DNA from: Leisingera sp. SS27
Lineage (GTDB): Bacteria > Pseudomonadota > Alphaproteobacteria > Rhodobacterales > Rhodobacteraceae
NCBI RefSeq assembly: GCF_028368855.1
Contig: NZ_JAQNCY010000016.1
Location: forward strand, 46,616-110,615
Direction: 5' to 3'
DNA: 64,000 nucleotides
The notes under the pieces were generated by a model, which was given only the letters and a program-made list of their open reading frames with translations, searched no databases and had not been told where the DNA came from. The translations under genes and the position numbers were made by a program. Positions 23,415 through 31,684 of this stretch are shown in pieces. Every line of letters begins with the position of its first letter. Within the stretch, counting starts at the first letter, position 1.

Positions 23415-24754
23415 TGTGCCGCCTCCATATCTGCGAAGCTGGCGGGGGCCTCGTGCTGCTTCTGGTCAGTGATCAGGATTGCAGCCCAGCCAGCCGAATA
23501 ACGCGGCCCCTCGTGTTTCGGGTTTGGAGCAATCCGAACCCGGAAGTTGCCGCAGATCGAAAGGCGGGTTCCACGCTGCTCGCTGTGGATTTTTGCATAT
23601 TCCGCCTTGGTCAGCTCGACCTGAGGTAAAATCACTTCCTCACGGCGATACGGGTTCACCACAGAAATCTTCCCGCTGGCGGCCTTAAAATTCAGGATCG
23701 GCGGCTTTGCCGGTTTCTTGGCCGGGGGAACGTAACCGCAAGACTGCATCAGATCGCGCCATTCATCACCGGAAAGCTCAACGGTGCTGCCAAGGGCGAT
23801 GTGAGCGGGCAGGGGCGCCGCGCATTCGACTGTGAACAGGTCTTCATCCACCTTTGCCCCCTTCGGCTTGTCGGCGCCATGCTCCCGCACGAACATCTGC
23901 AGCAACGTCGGGGTGATTTCACCTTCAAAACGCGGCACCTCGCCCAGCATTTCGCGCTCATAGGCCAAGCGGTTCAGGGTGTGGGAGATCCAGCGCGCCA
24001 GGTTGTCGCTTTCGATGATCGAGCGCGCCCCAGCCATTGCCTTTTCCCGGGCCTCTTGCGGGGTCATGTAGCCGCGCTCAACCGCAGAATAGAGGTTGTA
24101 CGACACCATACAGTCGCGCCCCAGCGCCATGCGGATCAGGTTGTCCGTTGTCAGCTTTTCCCAGTTCTTAAGCGCCTTGTGCGCGGTGTTCAAGCGGCGC
24201 TGCAGGTCGCGCAGTTCGGCCAACAGGGTTTTAATCCGGCGCGCGCGCACCTTCGGGTCGTTCTTATAGTTGGCGTGCCGCTCTACGCCCTCGGCGCGAT
24301 ACTGCCAATATCCGATGGCGTCATGGGCTTTTGCGGCCTTGCTCAAGGCGTTATCCATGCGCTCTTTGTCCTTGCGCGCTTTGCGCTCGGAGTGGTGGCC
24401 GATCAGGATAGGCTGGCCGAATTCGAAGCGCTGGGAAATGTCCCGGGCGGCACGGGTGAAGGCGCTAGCCTGGGCAGCACGTTTCGCCGCGATCTCGTCC
24501 AGCCGGTCGGCCTTCATCTGCGCGCGCTCTGCAAGGGTGGTTCCCTCTGGCTCGATCTCGCCCGCCAGCTCCAAAGCCAAATCTTCACGCTTGCAGGACC
24601 ACTTTGGGGCTACAAACAGCTCTTGTTTCGGTGCCCATTTGAAGCCGGCGGCCTTCACCCGCTCATATGTTTCCTCGTCCAAACGGTCAGAGGTATACAG
24701 CCGGATTTTGTTGTCTTCGGGGGAGTAAGTCGCGGTGATAGTCAAATCGGTCAT
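23411..24754 (-). CDS. DUF3560 protein
   Basis: 447 residues. The N terminus (VKAAGFKWAPKQELFVAP) and the central FGQPILIGHHSERKARKD are signatures of DUF3560, followed by a long coiled region (KTLLAELRDLQRRLNTA). A C-terminal domain around residues 300-430 is less familiar. DUF3560 proteins are frequent on plasmids of Rhodobacterales and Sphingomonadales and their function is unknown. First gene of its operon, with a palindromic module 150-310 bp upstream. Confidence 0.85.
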   Translation of the reverse strand: MTDLTITATYSPEDNKIRLYTSDRLDEETYERVKAAGFKWAPKQELFVAPKWSCKREDLALELAGEIEPEGTTLAERAQMKADRLDEIAAKRAAQASAFTRAARDISQRFEFGQPILIGHHSERKARKDKERMDNALSKAAKAHDAIGYWQYRAEGVERHANYKNDPKVRARRIKTLLAELRDLQRRLNTAHKALKNWEKLTTDNLIRMALGRDCMVSYNLYSAVERGYMTPQEAREKAMAGARSIIESDNLARWISHTLNRLAYEREMLGEVPRFEGEITPTLLQMFVREHGADKPKGAKVDEDLFTVECAAPLPAHIALGSTVELSGDEWRDLMQSCGYVPPAKKPAKPPILNFKAASGKISVVNPYRREEVILPQVELTKAEYAKIHSEQRGTRLSICGNFRVRIAPNPKHEGPRYSAGWAAILITDQKQHEAPASFADMEAAQ

Positions 24755-25360
24755 GGGTCTTTTCTTCCGTGGTGAAGCGGCGGGGCTTGCTGCCTTCTTT
24801 CCGCCGATGGTCTGCTACGTTTGTTCTGACTTCCTTTCCGGAAAATCAGGGCTGATTTGCAGGTTCAGTCGGCGAAGCCGCCTGTTCCTGCTGATCTGCC
24901 ACGTGGCGAACGCGGGAGGGGGCGAGGCAATGCTATTCGACAGGGTTGGTGCGGCCCGCAGGCGCAGCCGAGGACACGGCCCTGTCTAATAGGATTGCCC
25001 GAGGGGGAGGGCAGCGCCCTCACCCTGACGGCCAGGGGCGTTTGGCTTGTCCAAATCCCTCTGGCCCAAGAAAAAGGGTAGCCCGCACCTACGCGGATGG
25101 CCGACTTACCAACGGGCAAAGTTATCCAGCCGCCCAGATCTTCGAACTTGCGAGAAATCTGAGGTGGCCGAAGCAGCGTCTAAGGCGAAGACGCCAGAAT
25201 CTGAGATCTGACGCTGTGGGGAATTTTGTCCGTTTCCCGAACGCCGCAGTGACATGCAGATGCAATCAAGGATTGATCACAATTGCCTAAATACTCTATC
25301 TGGCCTCTGGCTGCACGCGGCAGCCACTAATTCAATAATACACGCGGGTTTGGATCGCAG
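24755..25360. other. non-coding region between DUF3560 and fadL-like genes
   Basis: Holds the palindromic module at 24898-25067. From 25085 to 25360 no gene or repeat was recognised; it presumably contains the promoter of the porin gene. Confidence 0.6.
24898..25067. repeat. palindromic module upstream of DUF3560
   Basis: Begins CACGTGGCGAACGCGG like the 12.9-kb module (CTCGTGGCGAACAGCGG). Arms CTATTCGACAGGG (24933-24945) and CCCTGTCTAATAG (24980-24992) pair in 12 of 13 positions. They are followed by GAGGGC-AGC-GCCCTC and a CCAGGGGCGTTTGG...CCAAATCCCTCTGG hairpin. Same order of elements as 12872-13075, with different arm sequences. Confidence 0.65.
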
Positions 25361-26461
25361 ATGAAATCGAACCTTTTCAAGACTACAACACTGGCGGCCA
25401 GTGCATTCACCATTTCTGCCTCAATGGTATCGGCTGGCGGCATCGAGCGCCGCGCCGATCCATCACAAATCCTGTTTCAAAAAGGCAAAAACTACCTCGA
25501 ATTCTCGGCTGCAACTGTGCACCCAACAGTTTCAGGCGACCCTTTGCCGGGAGTGCCAGCTGGCCCCACAGGGAACATCACAAATAATTATGAATCCTAC
25601 GCGTTCGGCTACAAGCGGGATCTGAACGACCGTTTTTCTTTTGCCTTTGTCGTTGACGAACCGATTGGGGCCTCTCTGACTTACACCAGCCCTACCGCCT
25701 TCCTGGCTGGATCGAGCGCGGAGGTTTCCTCTATCGCCTATACCGGTCTGGCAAAATACAGGGTCAGCGACCGCTTCAGCGTTTATGGCGGCCTGCGCAT
25801 CGTTGGCGTTGATGGCGATATTACGGTTATTTCGCCAGTAACTGTGTCCAGCCCTTACAGCCTGAGCGTGAGCAAAGACTACCAGGTCGGTTATCTTGCA
25901 GGCATCGCCTATGAGATCCCTGACATCGCAATGCGGATCGCTGCGACCTACGAGTCCAAGACTGAGCACGAGTTCAGCGACAACACCGGGACGCCTTTCC
26001 ATGTGGAAATTCCCAAATCGTTCACGTTGCACGCCCAATCTGGCATCGCAAAAGACACCTTGCTGTTTGGGTCAGTGAGGTGGCGCGAGTGGACAAAGTT
26101 CAGGGTCCAGCCGAGCGACTTTTTGACTCTGGTTCCCGGGGTTGGTGTCGTGAACGTACCCATTGCAGGCGGCACCAGCGACATTTGGACATACGAAGTG
26201 GGTGTCGGTCACGCGTTCAACGACAACTGGAGCGGCGCGGCCACCATCGGCTACGAAAAGGATAATGGCGACATTGTAGGCAATTTCTCTGGCACCGATG
26301 GCTATGTCAGCTATGGCCTTGCTGTGTCCTATGAGACCGAGGGATGGAAGGTGACTACCGGAATCCGGTACACAGACATCGGCAGTGCGGATTCCGCGAT
26401 TACTTCGTTCACTGATAACGACGCATTCTCAGCGGGTGTGAAGGTCAGCTATAGCTTCTAA
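25361..26461 (+). CDS. FadL/OmpP1-type outer-membrane transporter
   Basis: 366 residues with a signal peptide (cleavage near SMVSAGG), alternating beta-barrel sequence and a C-terminal Phe (VKVSYSF). FadL proteins pass long-chain fatty acids or other hydrophobic compounds across the outer membrane. Shorter than E. coli FadL. Segments such as FGYKRDLNDRFSFAFVVDEP and the late strand GWKVTTGIRYTDIGS fit the family. The cargo compound is unknown; the neighbouring lactone-hydrolase-like gene invites a link to hydrophobic signals, which is speculation. Confidence 0.8.
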   Translation: MKSNLFKTTTLAASAFTISASMVSAGGIERRADPSQILFQKGKNYLEFSAATVHPTVSGDPLPGVPAGPTGNITNNYESYAFGYKRDLNDRFSFAFVVDEPIGASLTYTSPTAFLAGSSAEVSSIAYTGLAKYRVSDRFSVYGGLRIVGVDGDITVISPVTVSSPYSLSVSKDYQVGYLAGIAYEIPDIAMRIAATYESKTEHEFSDNTGTPFHVEIPKSFTLHAQSGIAKDTLLFGSVRWREWTKFRVQPSDFLTLVPGVGVVNVPIAGGTSDIWTYEVGVGHAFNDNWSGAATIGYEKDNGDIVGNFSGTDGYVSYGLAVSYETEGWKVTTGIRYTDIGSADSAITSFTDNDAFSAGVKVSYSF

Positions 26462-26513
26462 GGCCCCCTGAAAATGTCGCGCTGTAGCCGTTCTGTGAGC
26501 CGTTTGTTCAGGC

Positions 26514-27476
26514 TCAACGAGCGGCTACGGCGGGTTGATTGCTTCCCGTTGTGAACAGCTTTGCGATCTCGACCATCACCCGTTCTCTAACCTGGGGAAC
26601 TTCAGAAAAGACGTCGTGTTTGGCGTTTTCTATCAGCTCCAACCGTCCACTAGGCCACTTACCCATTCGATCGTGTATCGCTGGAAGGTCAACGACAACA
26701 TCCTGATCACCGCAGAAGGTGAGACAGGGGATCTTTGGGGATGGAAGCTTTGACACAGCTTTTGTCTCATTGAGCGTTTGAAACAACCATCCCAAACTTG
26801 GCCCGCCAATCTGGTGTTCTTTCAGCAAGGTAGCCTGTTTGATGAAGTACCGGTACATTTCAGGGTCGTTTGTAAGCCTGTTGTCTTCAAAGGCTGTGCT
26901 AAGCACATAGCTCTTCCCATCGGTGCCGGGCGCGTAAACATGGCCCTTGCCAATTGCTTGAGCTGCCCAGGACAAGGGCCAGGCTGCAGCCCGCTTGACC
27001 GCAGGAAGATTGATGTTCCACATCGGGCCGGTAAATGCACAGGCCGACACTGGAAGACCTTCCGCTATCGCTCTGAGGCCAATGCAGGCACCTAAAGAGT
27101 GCCCAATCAAAAACCATGGTTTTGGCAAGTCCAGATCTTGCGCTGCCTTGGTCATCGCTGCGACATCTTTGTGGAAATCTGAGAACCGAACCACATGGCC
27201 CGCCATCGGATCGTCGGCCGCTCTGTCGGCAAGCCCTTGGCCACGCCAATCAATCACCAGAGCTGTGTATCCGAGTTTCTGCAAATCCGAGACCGTGCGA
27301 CCGTATTTCTCGATATACTCGGATCGTCCTGGAAACACGAGGATGGTGCCCTTCTGAGCATCCTTTCCCTTCCACAGACCAACCCTAAGGCGCGTACCAT
27401 CGTTTGCTTGTATCCAATAGGCGACCCCATTTTTAGGGGCTTCGGCGATTTCATGGTGGAGGGGTGCTGCCAGCAT
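26514..27476 (-). CDS. rcgR: alpha/beta hydrolase, RcgR-like putative lactone hydrolase
   Basis: 320 residues. The Ser nucleophile lies in GHSLGA (Ser 127); the Asp in CGDQD and His in NAKHD complete the triad. Overall similar to lysophospholipase/monoacylglycerol lipase (WRGQGLADR). Its position three bases after the large membrane protein matches the RcgA/RcgR pair known from Rhodobacterales conjugative plasmids, where RcgR is a putative quorum-lactone hydrolase. That specific assignment is from memory; hydrolase is certain, substrate is not. Confidence 0.75.
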   Translation of the reverse strand: MLAAPLHHEIAEAPKNGVAYWIQANDGTRLRVGLWKGKDAQKGTILVFPGRSEYIEKYGRTVSDLQKLGYTALVIDWRGQGLADRAADDPMAGHVVRFSDFHKDVAAMTKAAQDLDLPKPWFLIGHSLGACIGLRAIAEGLPVSACAFTGPMWNINLPAVKRAAAWPLSWAAQAIGKGHVYAPGTDGKSYVLSTAFEDNRLTNDPEMYRYFIKQATLLKEHQIGGPSLGWLFQTLNETKAVSKLPSPKIPCLTFCGDQDVVVDLPAIHDRMGKWPSGRLELIENAKHDVFSEVPQVRERVMVEIAKLFTTGSNQPAVAAR

Positions 27477-27479
27477 TGG

Positions 27480-29219
27480 TCAACTCTTGCAGGTTGTCAT
27501 TTCACTTACCTGTGCTCTCCCAAACATGGGGTCATACAGGCTGTAAGTCGTCGCCAAGATGCCAACGATTAGGAGGATCGAAAAGCCGGAAATCTGCCCG
27601 ATCAGGAAGAAGTTAGCAATGAGTAGCAGTACGACCCCCATCATCATCCAGCGATGGACAGATGGAACTTCGGCAAAACGGCGAGAAGGCCCTGAGGGGA
27701 AAGCCCGCTCCACGACACGACAAATTTGAACATAGCCGAAAATGAAAACCGAGCAGGTAGCAAACAGAAGAAGAAAACTTGTGAAATGGGCCAAGGATCG
27801 CTGACCGAGCCAACCACTTGCTTCGTTATAGATGCCCAGGAAGAACAGAGCATCTGTGAGCAACCAGTCTAAAATGCTTTCCCCGTCTGACAGGAGATAG
27901 GTGGCTTGAAGCTTGATACACGTTGCGACCCAAATTCCCAATAGAGAAGCCCGATATACCCGGCATAGCAGATTAGTGCCTACTGCGCCGATCTTGCTCA
28001 GTGTCGCTGGGTTAGAATGAAGCTCTGGCGCGCTGCAAACTTCATAAAAATCTTGCGTCAGAGTGTACATCAAGACGAGGCCCGTAAGGAAAAGAAAGCA
28101 GATTGCCGCCGTATACAAGAATGCCAGCATCGAAAGCACCGTTGCCTCTGGCACGGATATGACTTCGGGGCGCACAATTGCCAGGAGGTTCCAGTCCATC
28201 ATGAGGTTGCCAACGTCGCCGTTGACAAGCGCGCGCATGTGTATCCCTGACCATTGCACAAGGAAAACAATGGCAAAGCAGATGAAAAACACGGCCCAGT
28301 GAGAATAGGAAAATGATTCTACTCTGCGCGTCCAATCGCTTGCCTTTCCAGGATCGGAGCCAGTTGACGCAATGATCAGTCGCCTTTCACCCTTCCAAAA
28401 GGCCAAGAGCCCTGCAACGGTTACAAGAAACAGTGGCAAGATCACCAATTCGATCAGCGACCAGTTCGGGGCCCAGAAAAATCCTACCTGCTTTTGCAAC
28501 CCGGCAATGGGGCTATAGGTGACGCTGTGCACCCCCATGATGTAAGTTAAGAAACCGAGGACTACCCAACCCGCCCAAACCAATGCTGGTAGGTTCAGTG
28601 TCGATCGGCTGCTGAATAGCGCTTCGGACCATCTAGCCAGGTTGAAGCGCCAGCCAAGTGCTGAGGTGTCGTTTATTGGATAGTTCTCAGCGGTGTATCC
28701 ATGTTCTGAAACGTTGGCTTCTGGCTGTATCTTTTCAGGCAACGTCGGGGCAGGGTTCTCCACCCGCCGGCGCTTTTCCCTTCGCCTTGCGACCAACCGC
28801 GCTTGCGATGCACTGAGTTCCCTTTGCCATTCGCCTGTTGCTTCAGGATCCCCGCACCCGAATACCCTAGCAAGCCAGCGGATGTTCTCGGCGCTAATCC
28901 CTTTCTCGTTTTCCTGAAACCAAAGCTGAACGGTTCTCAGATCAACACCTCTGCGATTTGCATCAATCTGAGAGATAGCGTCTGCAAGAAGATCAGGCGT
29001 CCATGGGCCTTCTGGAAAGCCGTCTTTGTCCACTGGCCGACCAACACCGGTTGCCGCAATCTGGCTAAACAATTCCTTGAAAGTATCACCGTTTTTGGGG
29101 GGTAGCTGGAAGAATTTACCGTTCTTTAACAATGGTTTGAAGGCTTTCGTTTCGTTTCGCGTCGGAAGTCTTCGTATCCTATCGTGCCGCAATCGGAAAT
29201 CAACGTATTTAGCAGGCAA
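27480..29219 (-). CDS. rcgA: RcgA-like polytopic membrane protein
   Basis: 579 residues. The N-terminal ~170 residues are soluble and contain a helix-turn-helix-like stretch (RTVQLWFQENEKGISAENIR) and a basic RRREKRRR patch. Then come about eight hydrophobic segments, for example LPALVWAGWVVLGFLTYIMG and SHWAVFFICFAIVFLVQWSG. Such a DNA-binding-like domain joined to a membrane part suggests a sensor or transporter; the RcgA family is labelled putative transporter (recollection). The start is unsure: the visible frame opens with TTG and lacks a clear ribosome-binding site. Confidence 0.7.
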   Translation of the reverse strand: MPAKYVDFRLRHDRIRRLPTRNETKAFKPLLKNGKFFQLPPKNGDTFKELFSQIAATGVGRPVDKDGFPEGPWTPDLLADAISQIDANRRGVDLRTVQLWFQENEKGISAENIRWLARVFGCGDPEATGEWQRELSASQARLVARRREKRRRVENPAPTLPEKIQPEANVSEHGYTAENYPINDTSALGWRFNLARWSEALFSSRSTLNLPALVWAGWVVLGFLTYIMGVHSVTYSPIAGLQKQVGFFWAPNWSLIELVILPLFLVTVAGLLAFWKGERRLIIASTGSDPGKASDWTRRVESFSYSHWAVFFICFAIVFLVQWSGIHMRALVNGDVGNLMMDWNLLAIVRPEVISVPEATVLSMLAFLYTAAICFLFLTGLVLMYTLTQDFYEVCSAPELHSNPATLSKIGAVGTNLLCRVYRASLLGIWVATCIKLQATYLLSDGESILDWLLTDALFFLGIYNEASGWLGQRSLAHFTSFLLLFATCSVFIFGYVQICRVVERAFPSGPSRRFAEVPSVHRWMMMGVVLLLIANFFLIGQISGFSILLIVGILATTYSLYDPMFGRAQVSEMTTCKS

Positions 29220-29244
29220 CTACAATTTTATGGTGTGCTAACCA

Positions 29245-29487
29245 ATGAACAAAGGCATCAAGGAAATCATCGAGTCGATGGGTGTGCGCTTCGGGAAACC
29301 GCTCTCGGGGTATGAGCCTGCATCGCGTTCTTTGGAAACGTGTGAAAGTTCCATGGGTGCAGCTGGCGTGAAAAAAAAACCCGTTAGGGAACAAGCGGTG
29401 CCGGTCGCCCAAGTCGAAGACGCTATGGGTAAGACTGGAGTTGCCTACGTTTGGAATACCGGAGAGCTAGAGCTGAGTTGGATTTGA
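29245..29487 (+). CDS. hypothetical protein divergent from rcgA
   Basis: 80 residues beginning MNKGIKEIIESMGVRFGKPL and ending LELSWI. No ribosome-binding site is obvious. Divergent from rcgA across 25 bp. Not recognised. Confidence 0.45.
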   Translation: MNKGIKEIIESMGVRFGKPLSGYEPASRSLETCESSMGAAGVKKKPVREQAVPVAQVEDAMGKTGVAYVWNTGELELSWI

Positions 29488-30073
29488 ACAGATGTTTGCG
29501 GGCAGAGCAGACCTTCTGGATGGTTGCCTTTCTAAGCAATAACGAAAGTTATCCACAGGCCGAGCTGCTGCTGAGAAAAATTGACCGGTCTTGAGGGTGT
29601 TAAATAGGTGTTAAATTCAGTGTTACGGGTCGGCCAACATCGAATTTAATGACCAAAAACAAACAGATACAGACACCACCTGTGTGCAAAGTGGGGGTGT
29701 CGCGTGTGTAGGGTGGTGATTCACTGTGTGCAGAGTGGTGATTCCTTCAGTTGCGCCAAAGGTGAAGGAAGATCGCCCCCTGTGTGTGAAGTGTCGTTCA
29801 TTTTGAGCCATTTGTGTGTGAAGTGTCGTTTGGCACAAGTGTGTGTGAAGTGTCGTTTCGCTTGCAAGTGTGTGTGAAGTGTCGTTTCGCTTGCAAGTGT
29901 GTGTGAAATGTCGTTACACGCTTCCCAGGCGTGGGTAATGTGTCGTTATGACTTGGCGTGTGTGAAGTGTCGTTATAGGGTCGGGCGTGGGTGAAGTGTC
30001 GTTACCTAGCCAGGAACGTGTGTGAAGTGTCGTTTAGCACATGTGTGGGTGAAGTGTCGAAAGGAAGCAATGA
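29488..30073 (+). other. plasmid replication origin (oriV)
   Basis: 586 bp without a gene immediately upstream of repA. It contains a perfect DnaA box TTATCCACA (29549-29557), three AT-rich GTGTTA repeats (29597-29628), three degenerate iterons (29674-29745) and ten iterons (29782-30060). This is the standard layout of an iteron-regulated theta origin. Confidence 0.85.
29782..30060 (+). repeat. ten RepA iterons
   Basis: Unit GTGTGTGAAGTGTCGTT at 29782, 29814, 29841, 29870, 29899, 29931, 29958, 29987, 30018 and 30045, with minor changes such as GTGGGT in three copies. Most start-to-start distances are 27-32 bp, close to three helix turns, so bound RepA would line one face of the DNA. The last copy overlaps the region before the repA ribosome-binding site, allowing autoregulation. 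Confidence 0.9.
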
Positions 30074-31099
30074 ATGAATGATTATCCACTATTGCCGGAC
30101 CGGCACCCGCAGGGAGATTTCTTCGTCTGTGATATTTTCGACGCGGCGCCTAAAGGTGACATTGGTTCGATGGAGCACCCGATTTTTTCGCTGTCGACAA
30201 AGCCTGATCACCGGCCCCGGAAGTATTCTCACAACGGGATCACGGTTGAGGTCAAACCAGGACCAGATGGTTTGGCAACCGTGCATGACAGGGATATTTT
30301 GATCTTTTGCATCAGCAACTTGATAAGAGGTATCAATGAGGGGAAGGAGCCTCAGCAGGTAGTGCGGTTCCATGCATCAGATCTCCTCAAGGCTACCAAT
30401 AGGATGACCACAGGACGGGGGTATGAACTGCTAAAGGGTGCGATTGAGCGGCTGGCAGGAACAAGGATCAACACGAACATCACCACGGGCGGCCAGGAAG
30501 TATTTGAGAACTTTGGTCTGATTGAACGCGCCAGGATTGTGCGGGAAACACGCGATGGCCGGATGCAGGAAGTGGAAATCAAGCTCAGCGATTGGGTTTT
30601 CAATGCTGTCCGCGCACAGGAAGTGCTTACCCTGCACAAAGGTTATTTCCGGCTGCGCAAACCTCTGGAACGCAGGATCTATGAGTTGGCTAGAAAGCAC
30701 TGCGGCCGGCAGAGCGAGTGGAGGATCGGACTTGATACATTGCATAAGAAATGCGGTTCCGGATCTTCGTTGCGGGAGTTCCGCAGGCTAGTAGGGGCGA
30801 TTGCCAAAGAAGACCAAGAATTCGGCCACATGCCGGATTATCAAATCAGGGTGGATGACGAGAAGGATCATCTGCACGTAGTGAGCCGCGGAACGGTGAC
30901 CGCTGAAACTTCCACCGTGGTTGAGATCCCTCCGCTTGATCCGGATGTCTACGAAATGGCCAGAGAGGCGGCACCGGGTTGGGATGTCCGCATGATCGAG
31001 CAGGAGTGGAGAGGCTGGGCCAGTGAACTGCCAAAAAACCCGGAAATGGCATTTCTGGGTTTCTGCAGGAAGTGGTTCAAAAAGCGCGGTCGGCCATAA
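30074..31099 (+). CDS. repA: RepA replication initiator
   Basis: 341 residues. Winged-helix initiator of the RepA family common on Rhodobacterales plasmids; segments such as GRGYELLKGAIERLAGTRI and LRKPLERRIYELARKHCGR are characteristic. Start at 30074 is preceded by AAGGAAG; nearby ATG codons are out of frame. It binds the iterons directly upstream and sets copy number. Confidence 0.9.
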   Translation: MNDYPLLPDRHPQGDFFVCDIFDAAPKGDIGSMEHPIFSLSTKPDHRPRKYSHNGITVEVKPGPDGLATVHDRDILIFCISNLIRGINEGKEPQQVVRFHASDLLKATNRMTTGRGYELLKGAIERLAGTRINTNITTGGQEVFENFGLIERARIVRETRDGRMQEVEIKLSDWVFNAVRAQEVLTLHKGYFRLRKPLERRIYELARKHCGRQSEWRIGLDTLHKKCGSGSSLREFRRLVGAIAKEDQEFGHMPDYQIRVDDEKDHLHVVSRGTVTAETSTVVEIPPLDPDVYEMAREAAPGWDVRMIEQEWRGWASELPKNPEMAFLGFCRKWFKKRGRP

Positions 31100-31300
31100 G
31101 CTCGGCCTCTCGACGAAATAATATCAGGCTGTTCTTTGGCAGCAGCAGGGCGGCCTATAGCCCTGCACTTCGTGCAAGCCTTACTTTGCTGCACCGCTCG
31201 CTTTTCTGTTCGCGCCTCCTGGCGCGATGCCCTCCGGAAGATCTTCAGTTTTCGGATCGCTGAGGAAGAGCACACTTCAAATTCTACAAATACGGGACCC

Positions 31301-31305
31301 TTCGC
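31301..31305. repeat. target site duplication of E2, left copy (TTCGC)
   Basis: TTCGC directly before E2 and again at 33345-33349 directly after it. Confidence 0.85.
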
Positions 31306-31390
31306 TGCAAAATCTCACGTGATTGCCCACCGCGTTCTCACACTACAGACCAGGCGATCTTAGCAAGACAGTCCGGTAACCAGCCGATCA
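31306..31390 (+). repeat. 85-bp terminal inverted repeat, E2 left (B end)
   Basis: TGCAAAATCTCACGTG... to CCAGCCGATCA; continues into the 58-bp B arm, which matches the E1 right end base for base as read. Confidence 0.9.
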
Positions 31391-31684
31391 CGGACGGCTG
31401 CTCTTAGATTTCCTGCCTCTCGCTGTGCGGTGCATGAGCTGGTAGGATGCGGACTTTCCGGACTTTTGCTGCGGGCGCAGCCAAGACGGTTCTACCCGTT
31501 TGCCTTGAACAAAGAGGCGGACATCACAACGAGTGGCCACAGAACTAAGAGCGGCCGTTAAGCGGACTGACCTGAGTGGTGATTTTAGCGAATTTGGCAA
31601 GCTGCGATCAAGCCAACTGAGTTGATTGGCTGCGTGCCCTCTGCGATGCTGAAAGTGTTCAACAATTCTTTGGGGCTTTTTGAT

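Larger units (their letters stand above)
31100..31684. other. region after repA including the left end of E2
   Basis: 31100-31300 has no gene. 31301-31305 is TTCGC (target duplication), 31306-31390 the E2 terminal repeat and 31391-31448 the B arm. The remainder up to the amidohydrolase start presumably holds its promoter. Confidence 0.7.

Noticed and set aside
29782..30060. Short direct repeats at about 29-bp spacing resembling a CRISPR array
   Set aside because: The repeated unit is 17 bp with 10-15 bp gaps, gaps are partly conserved, there are no cas genes, and the array ends at the repA start. Iterons explain it fully.
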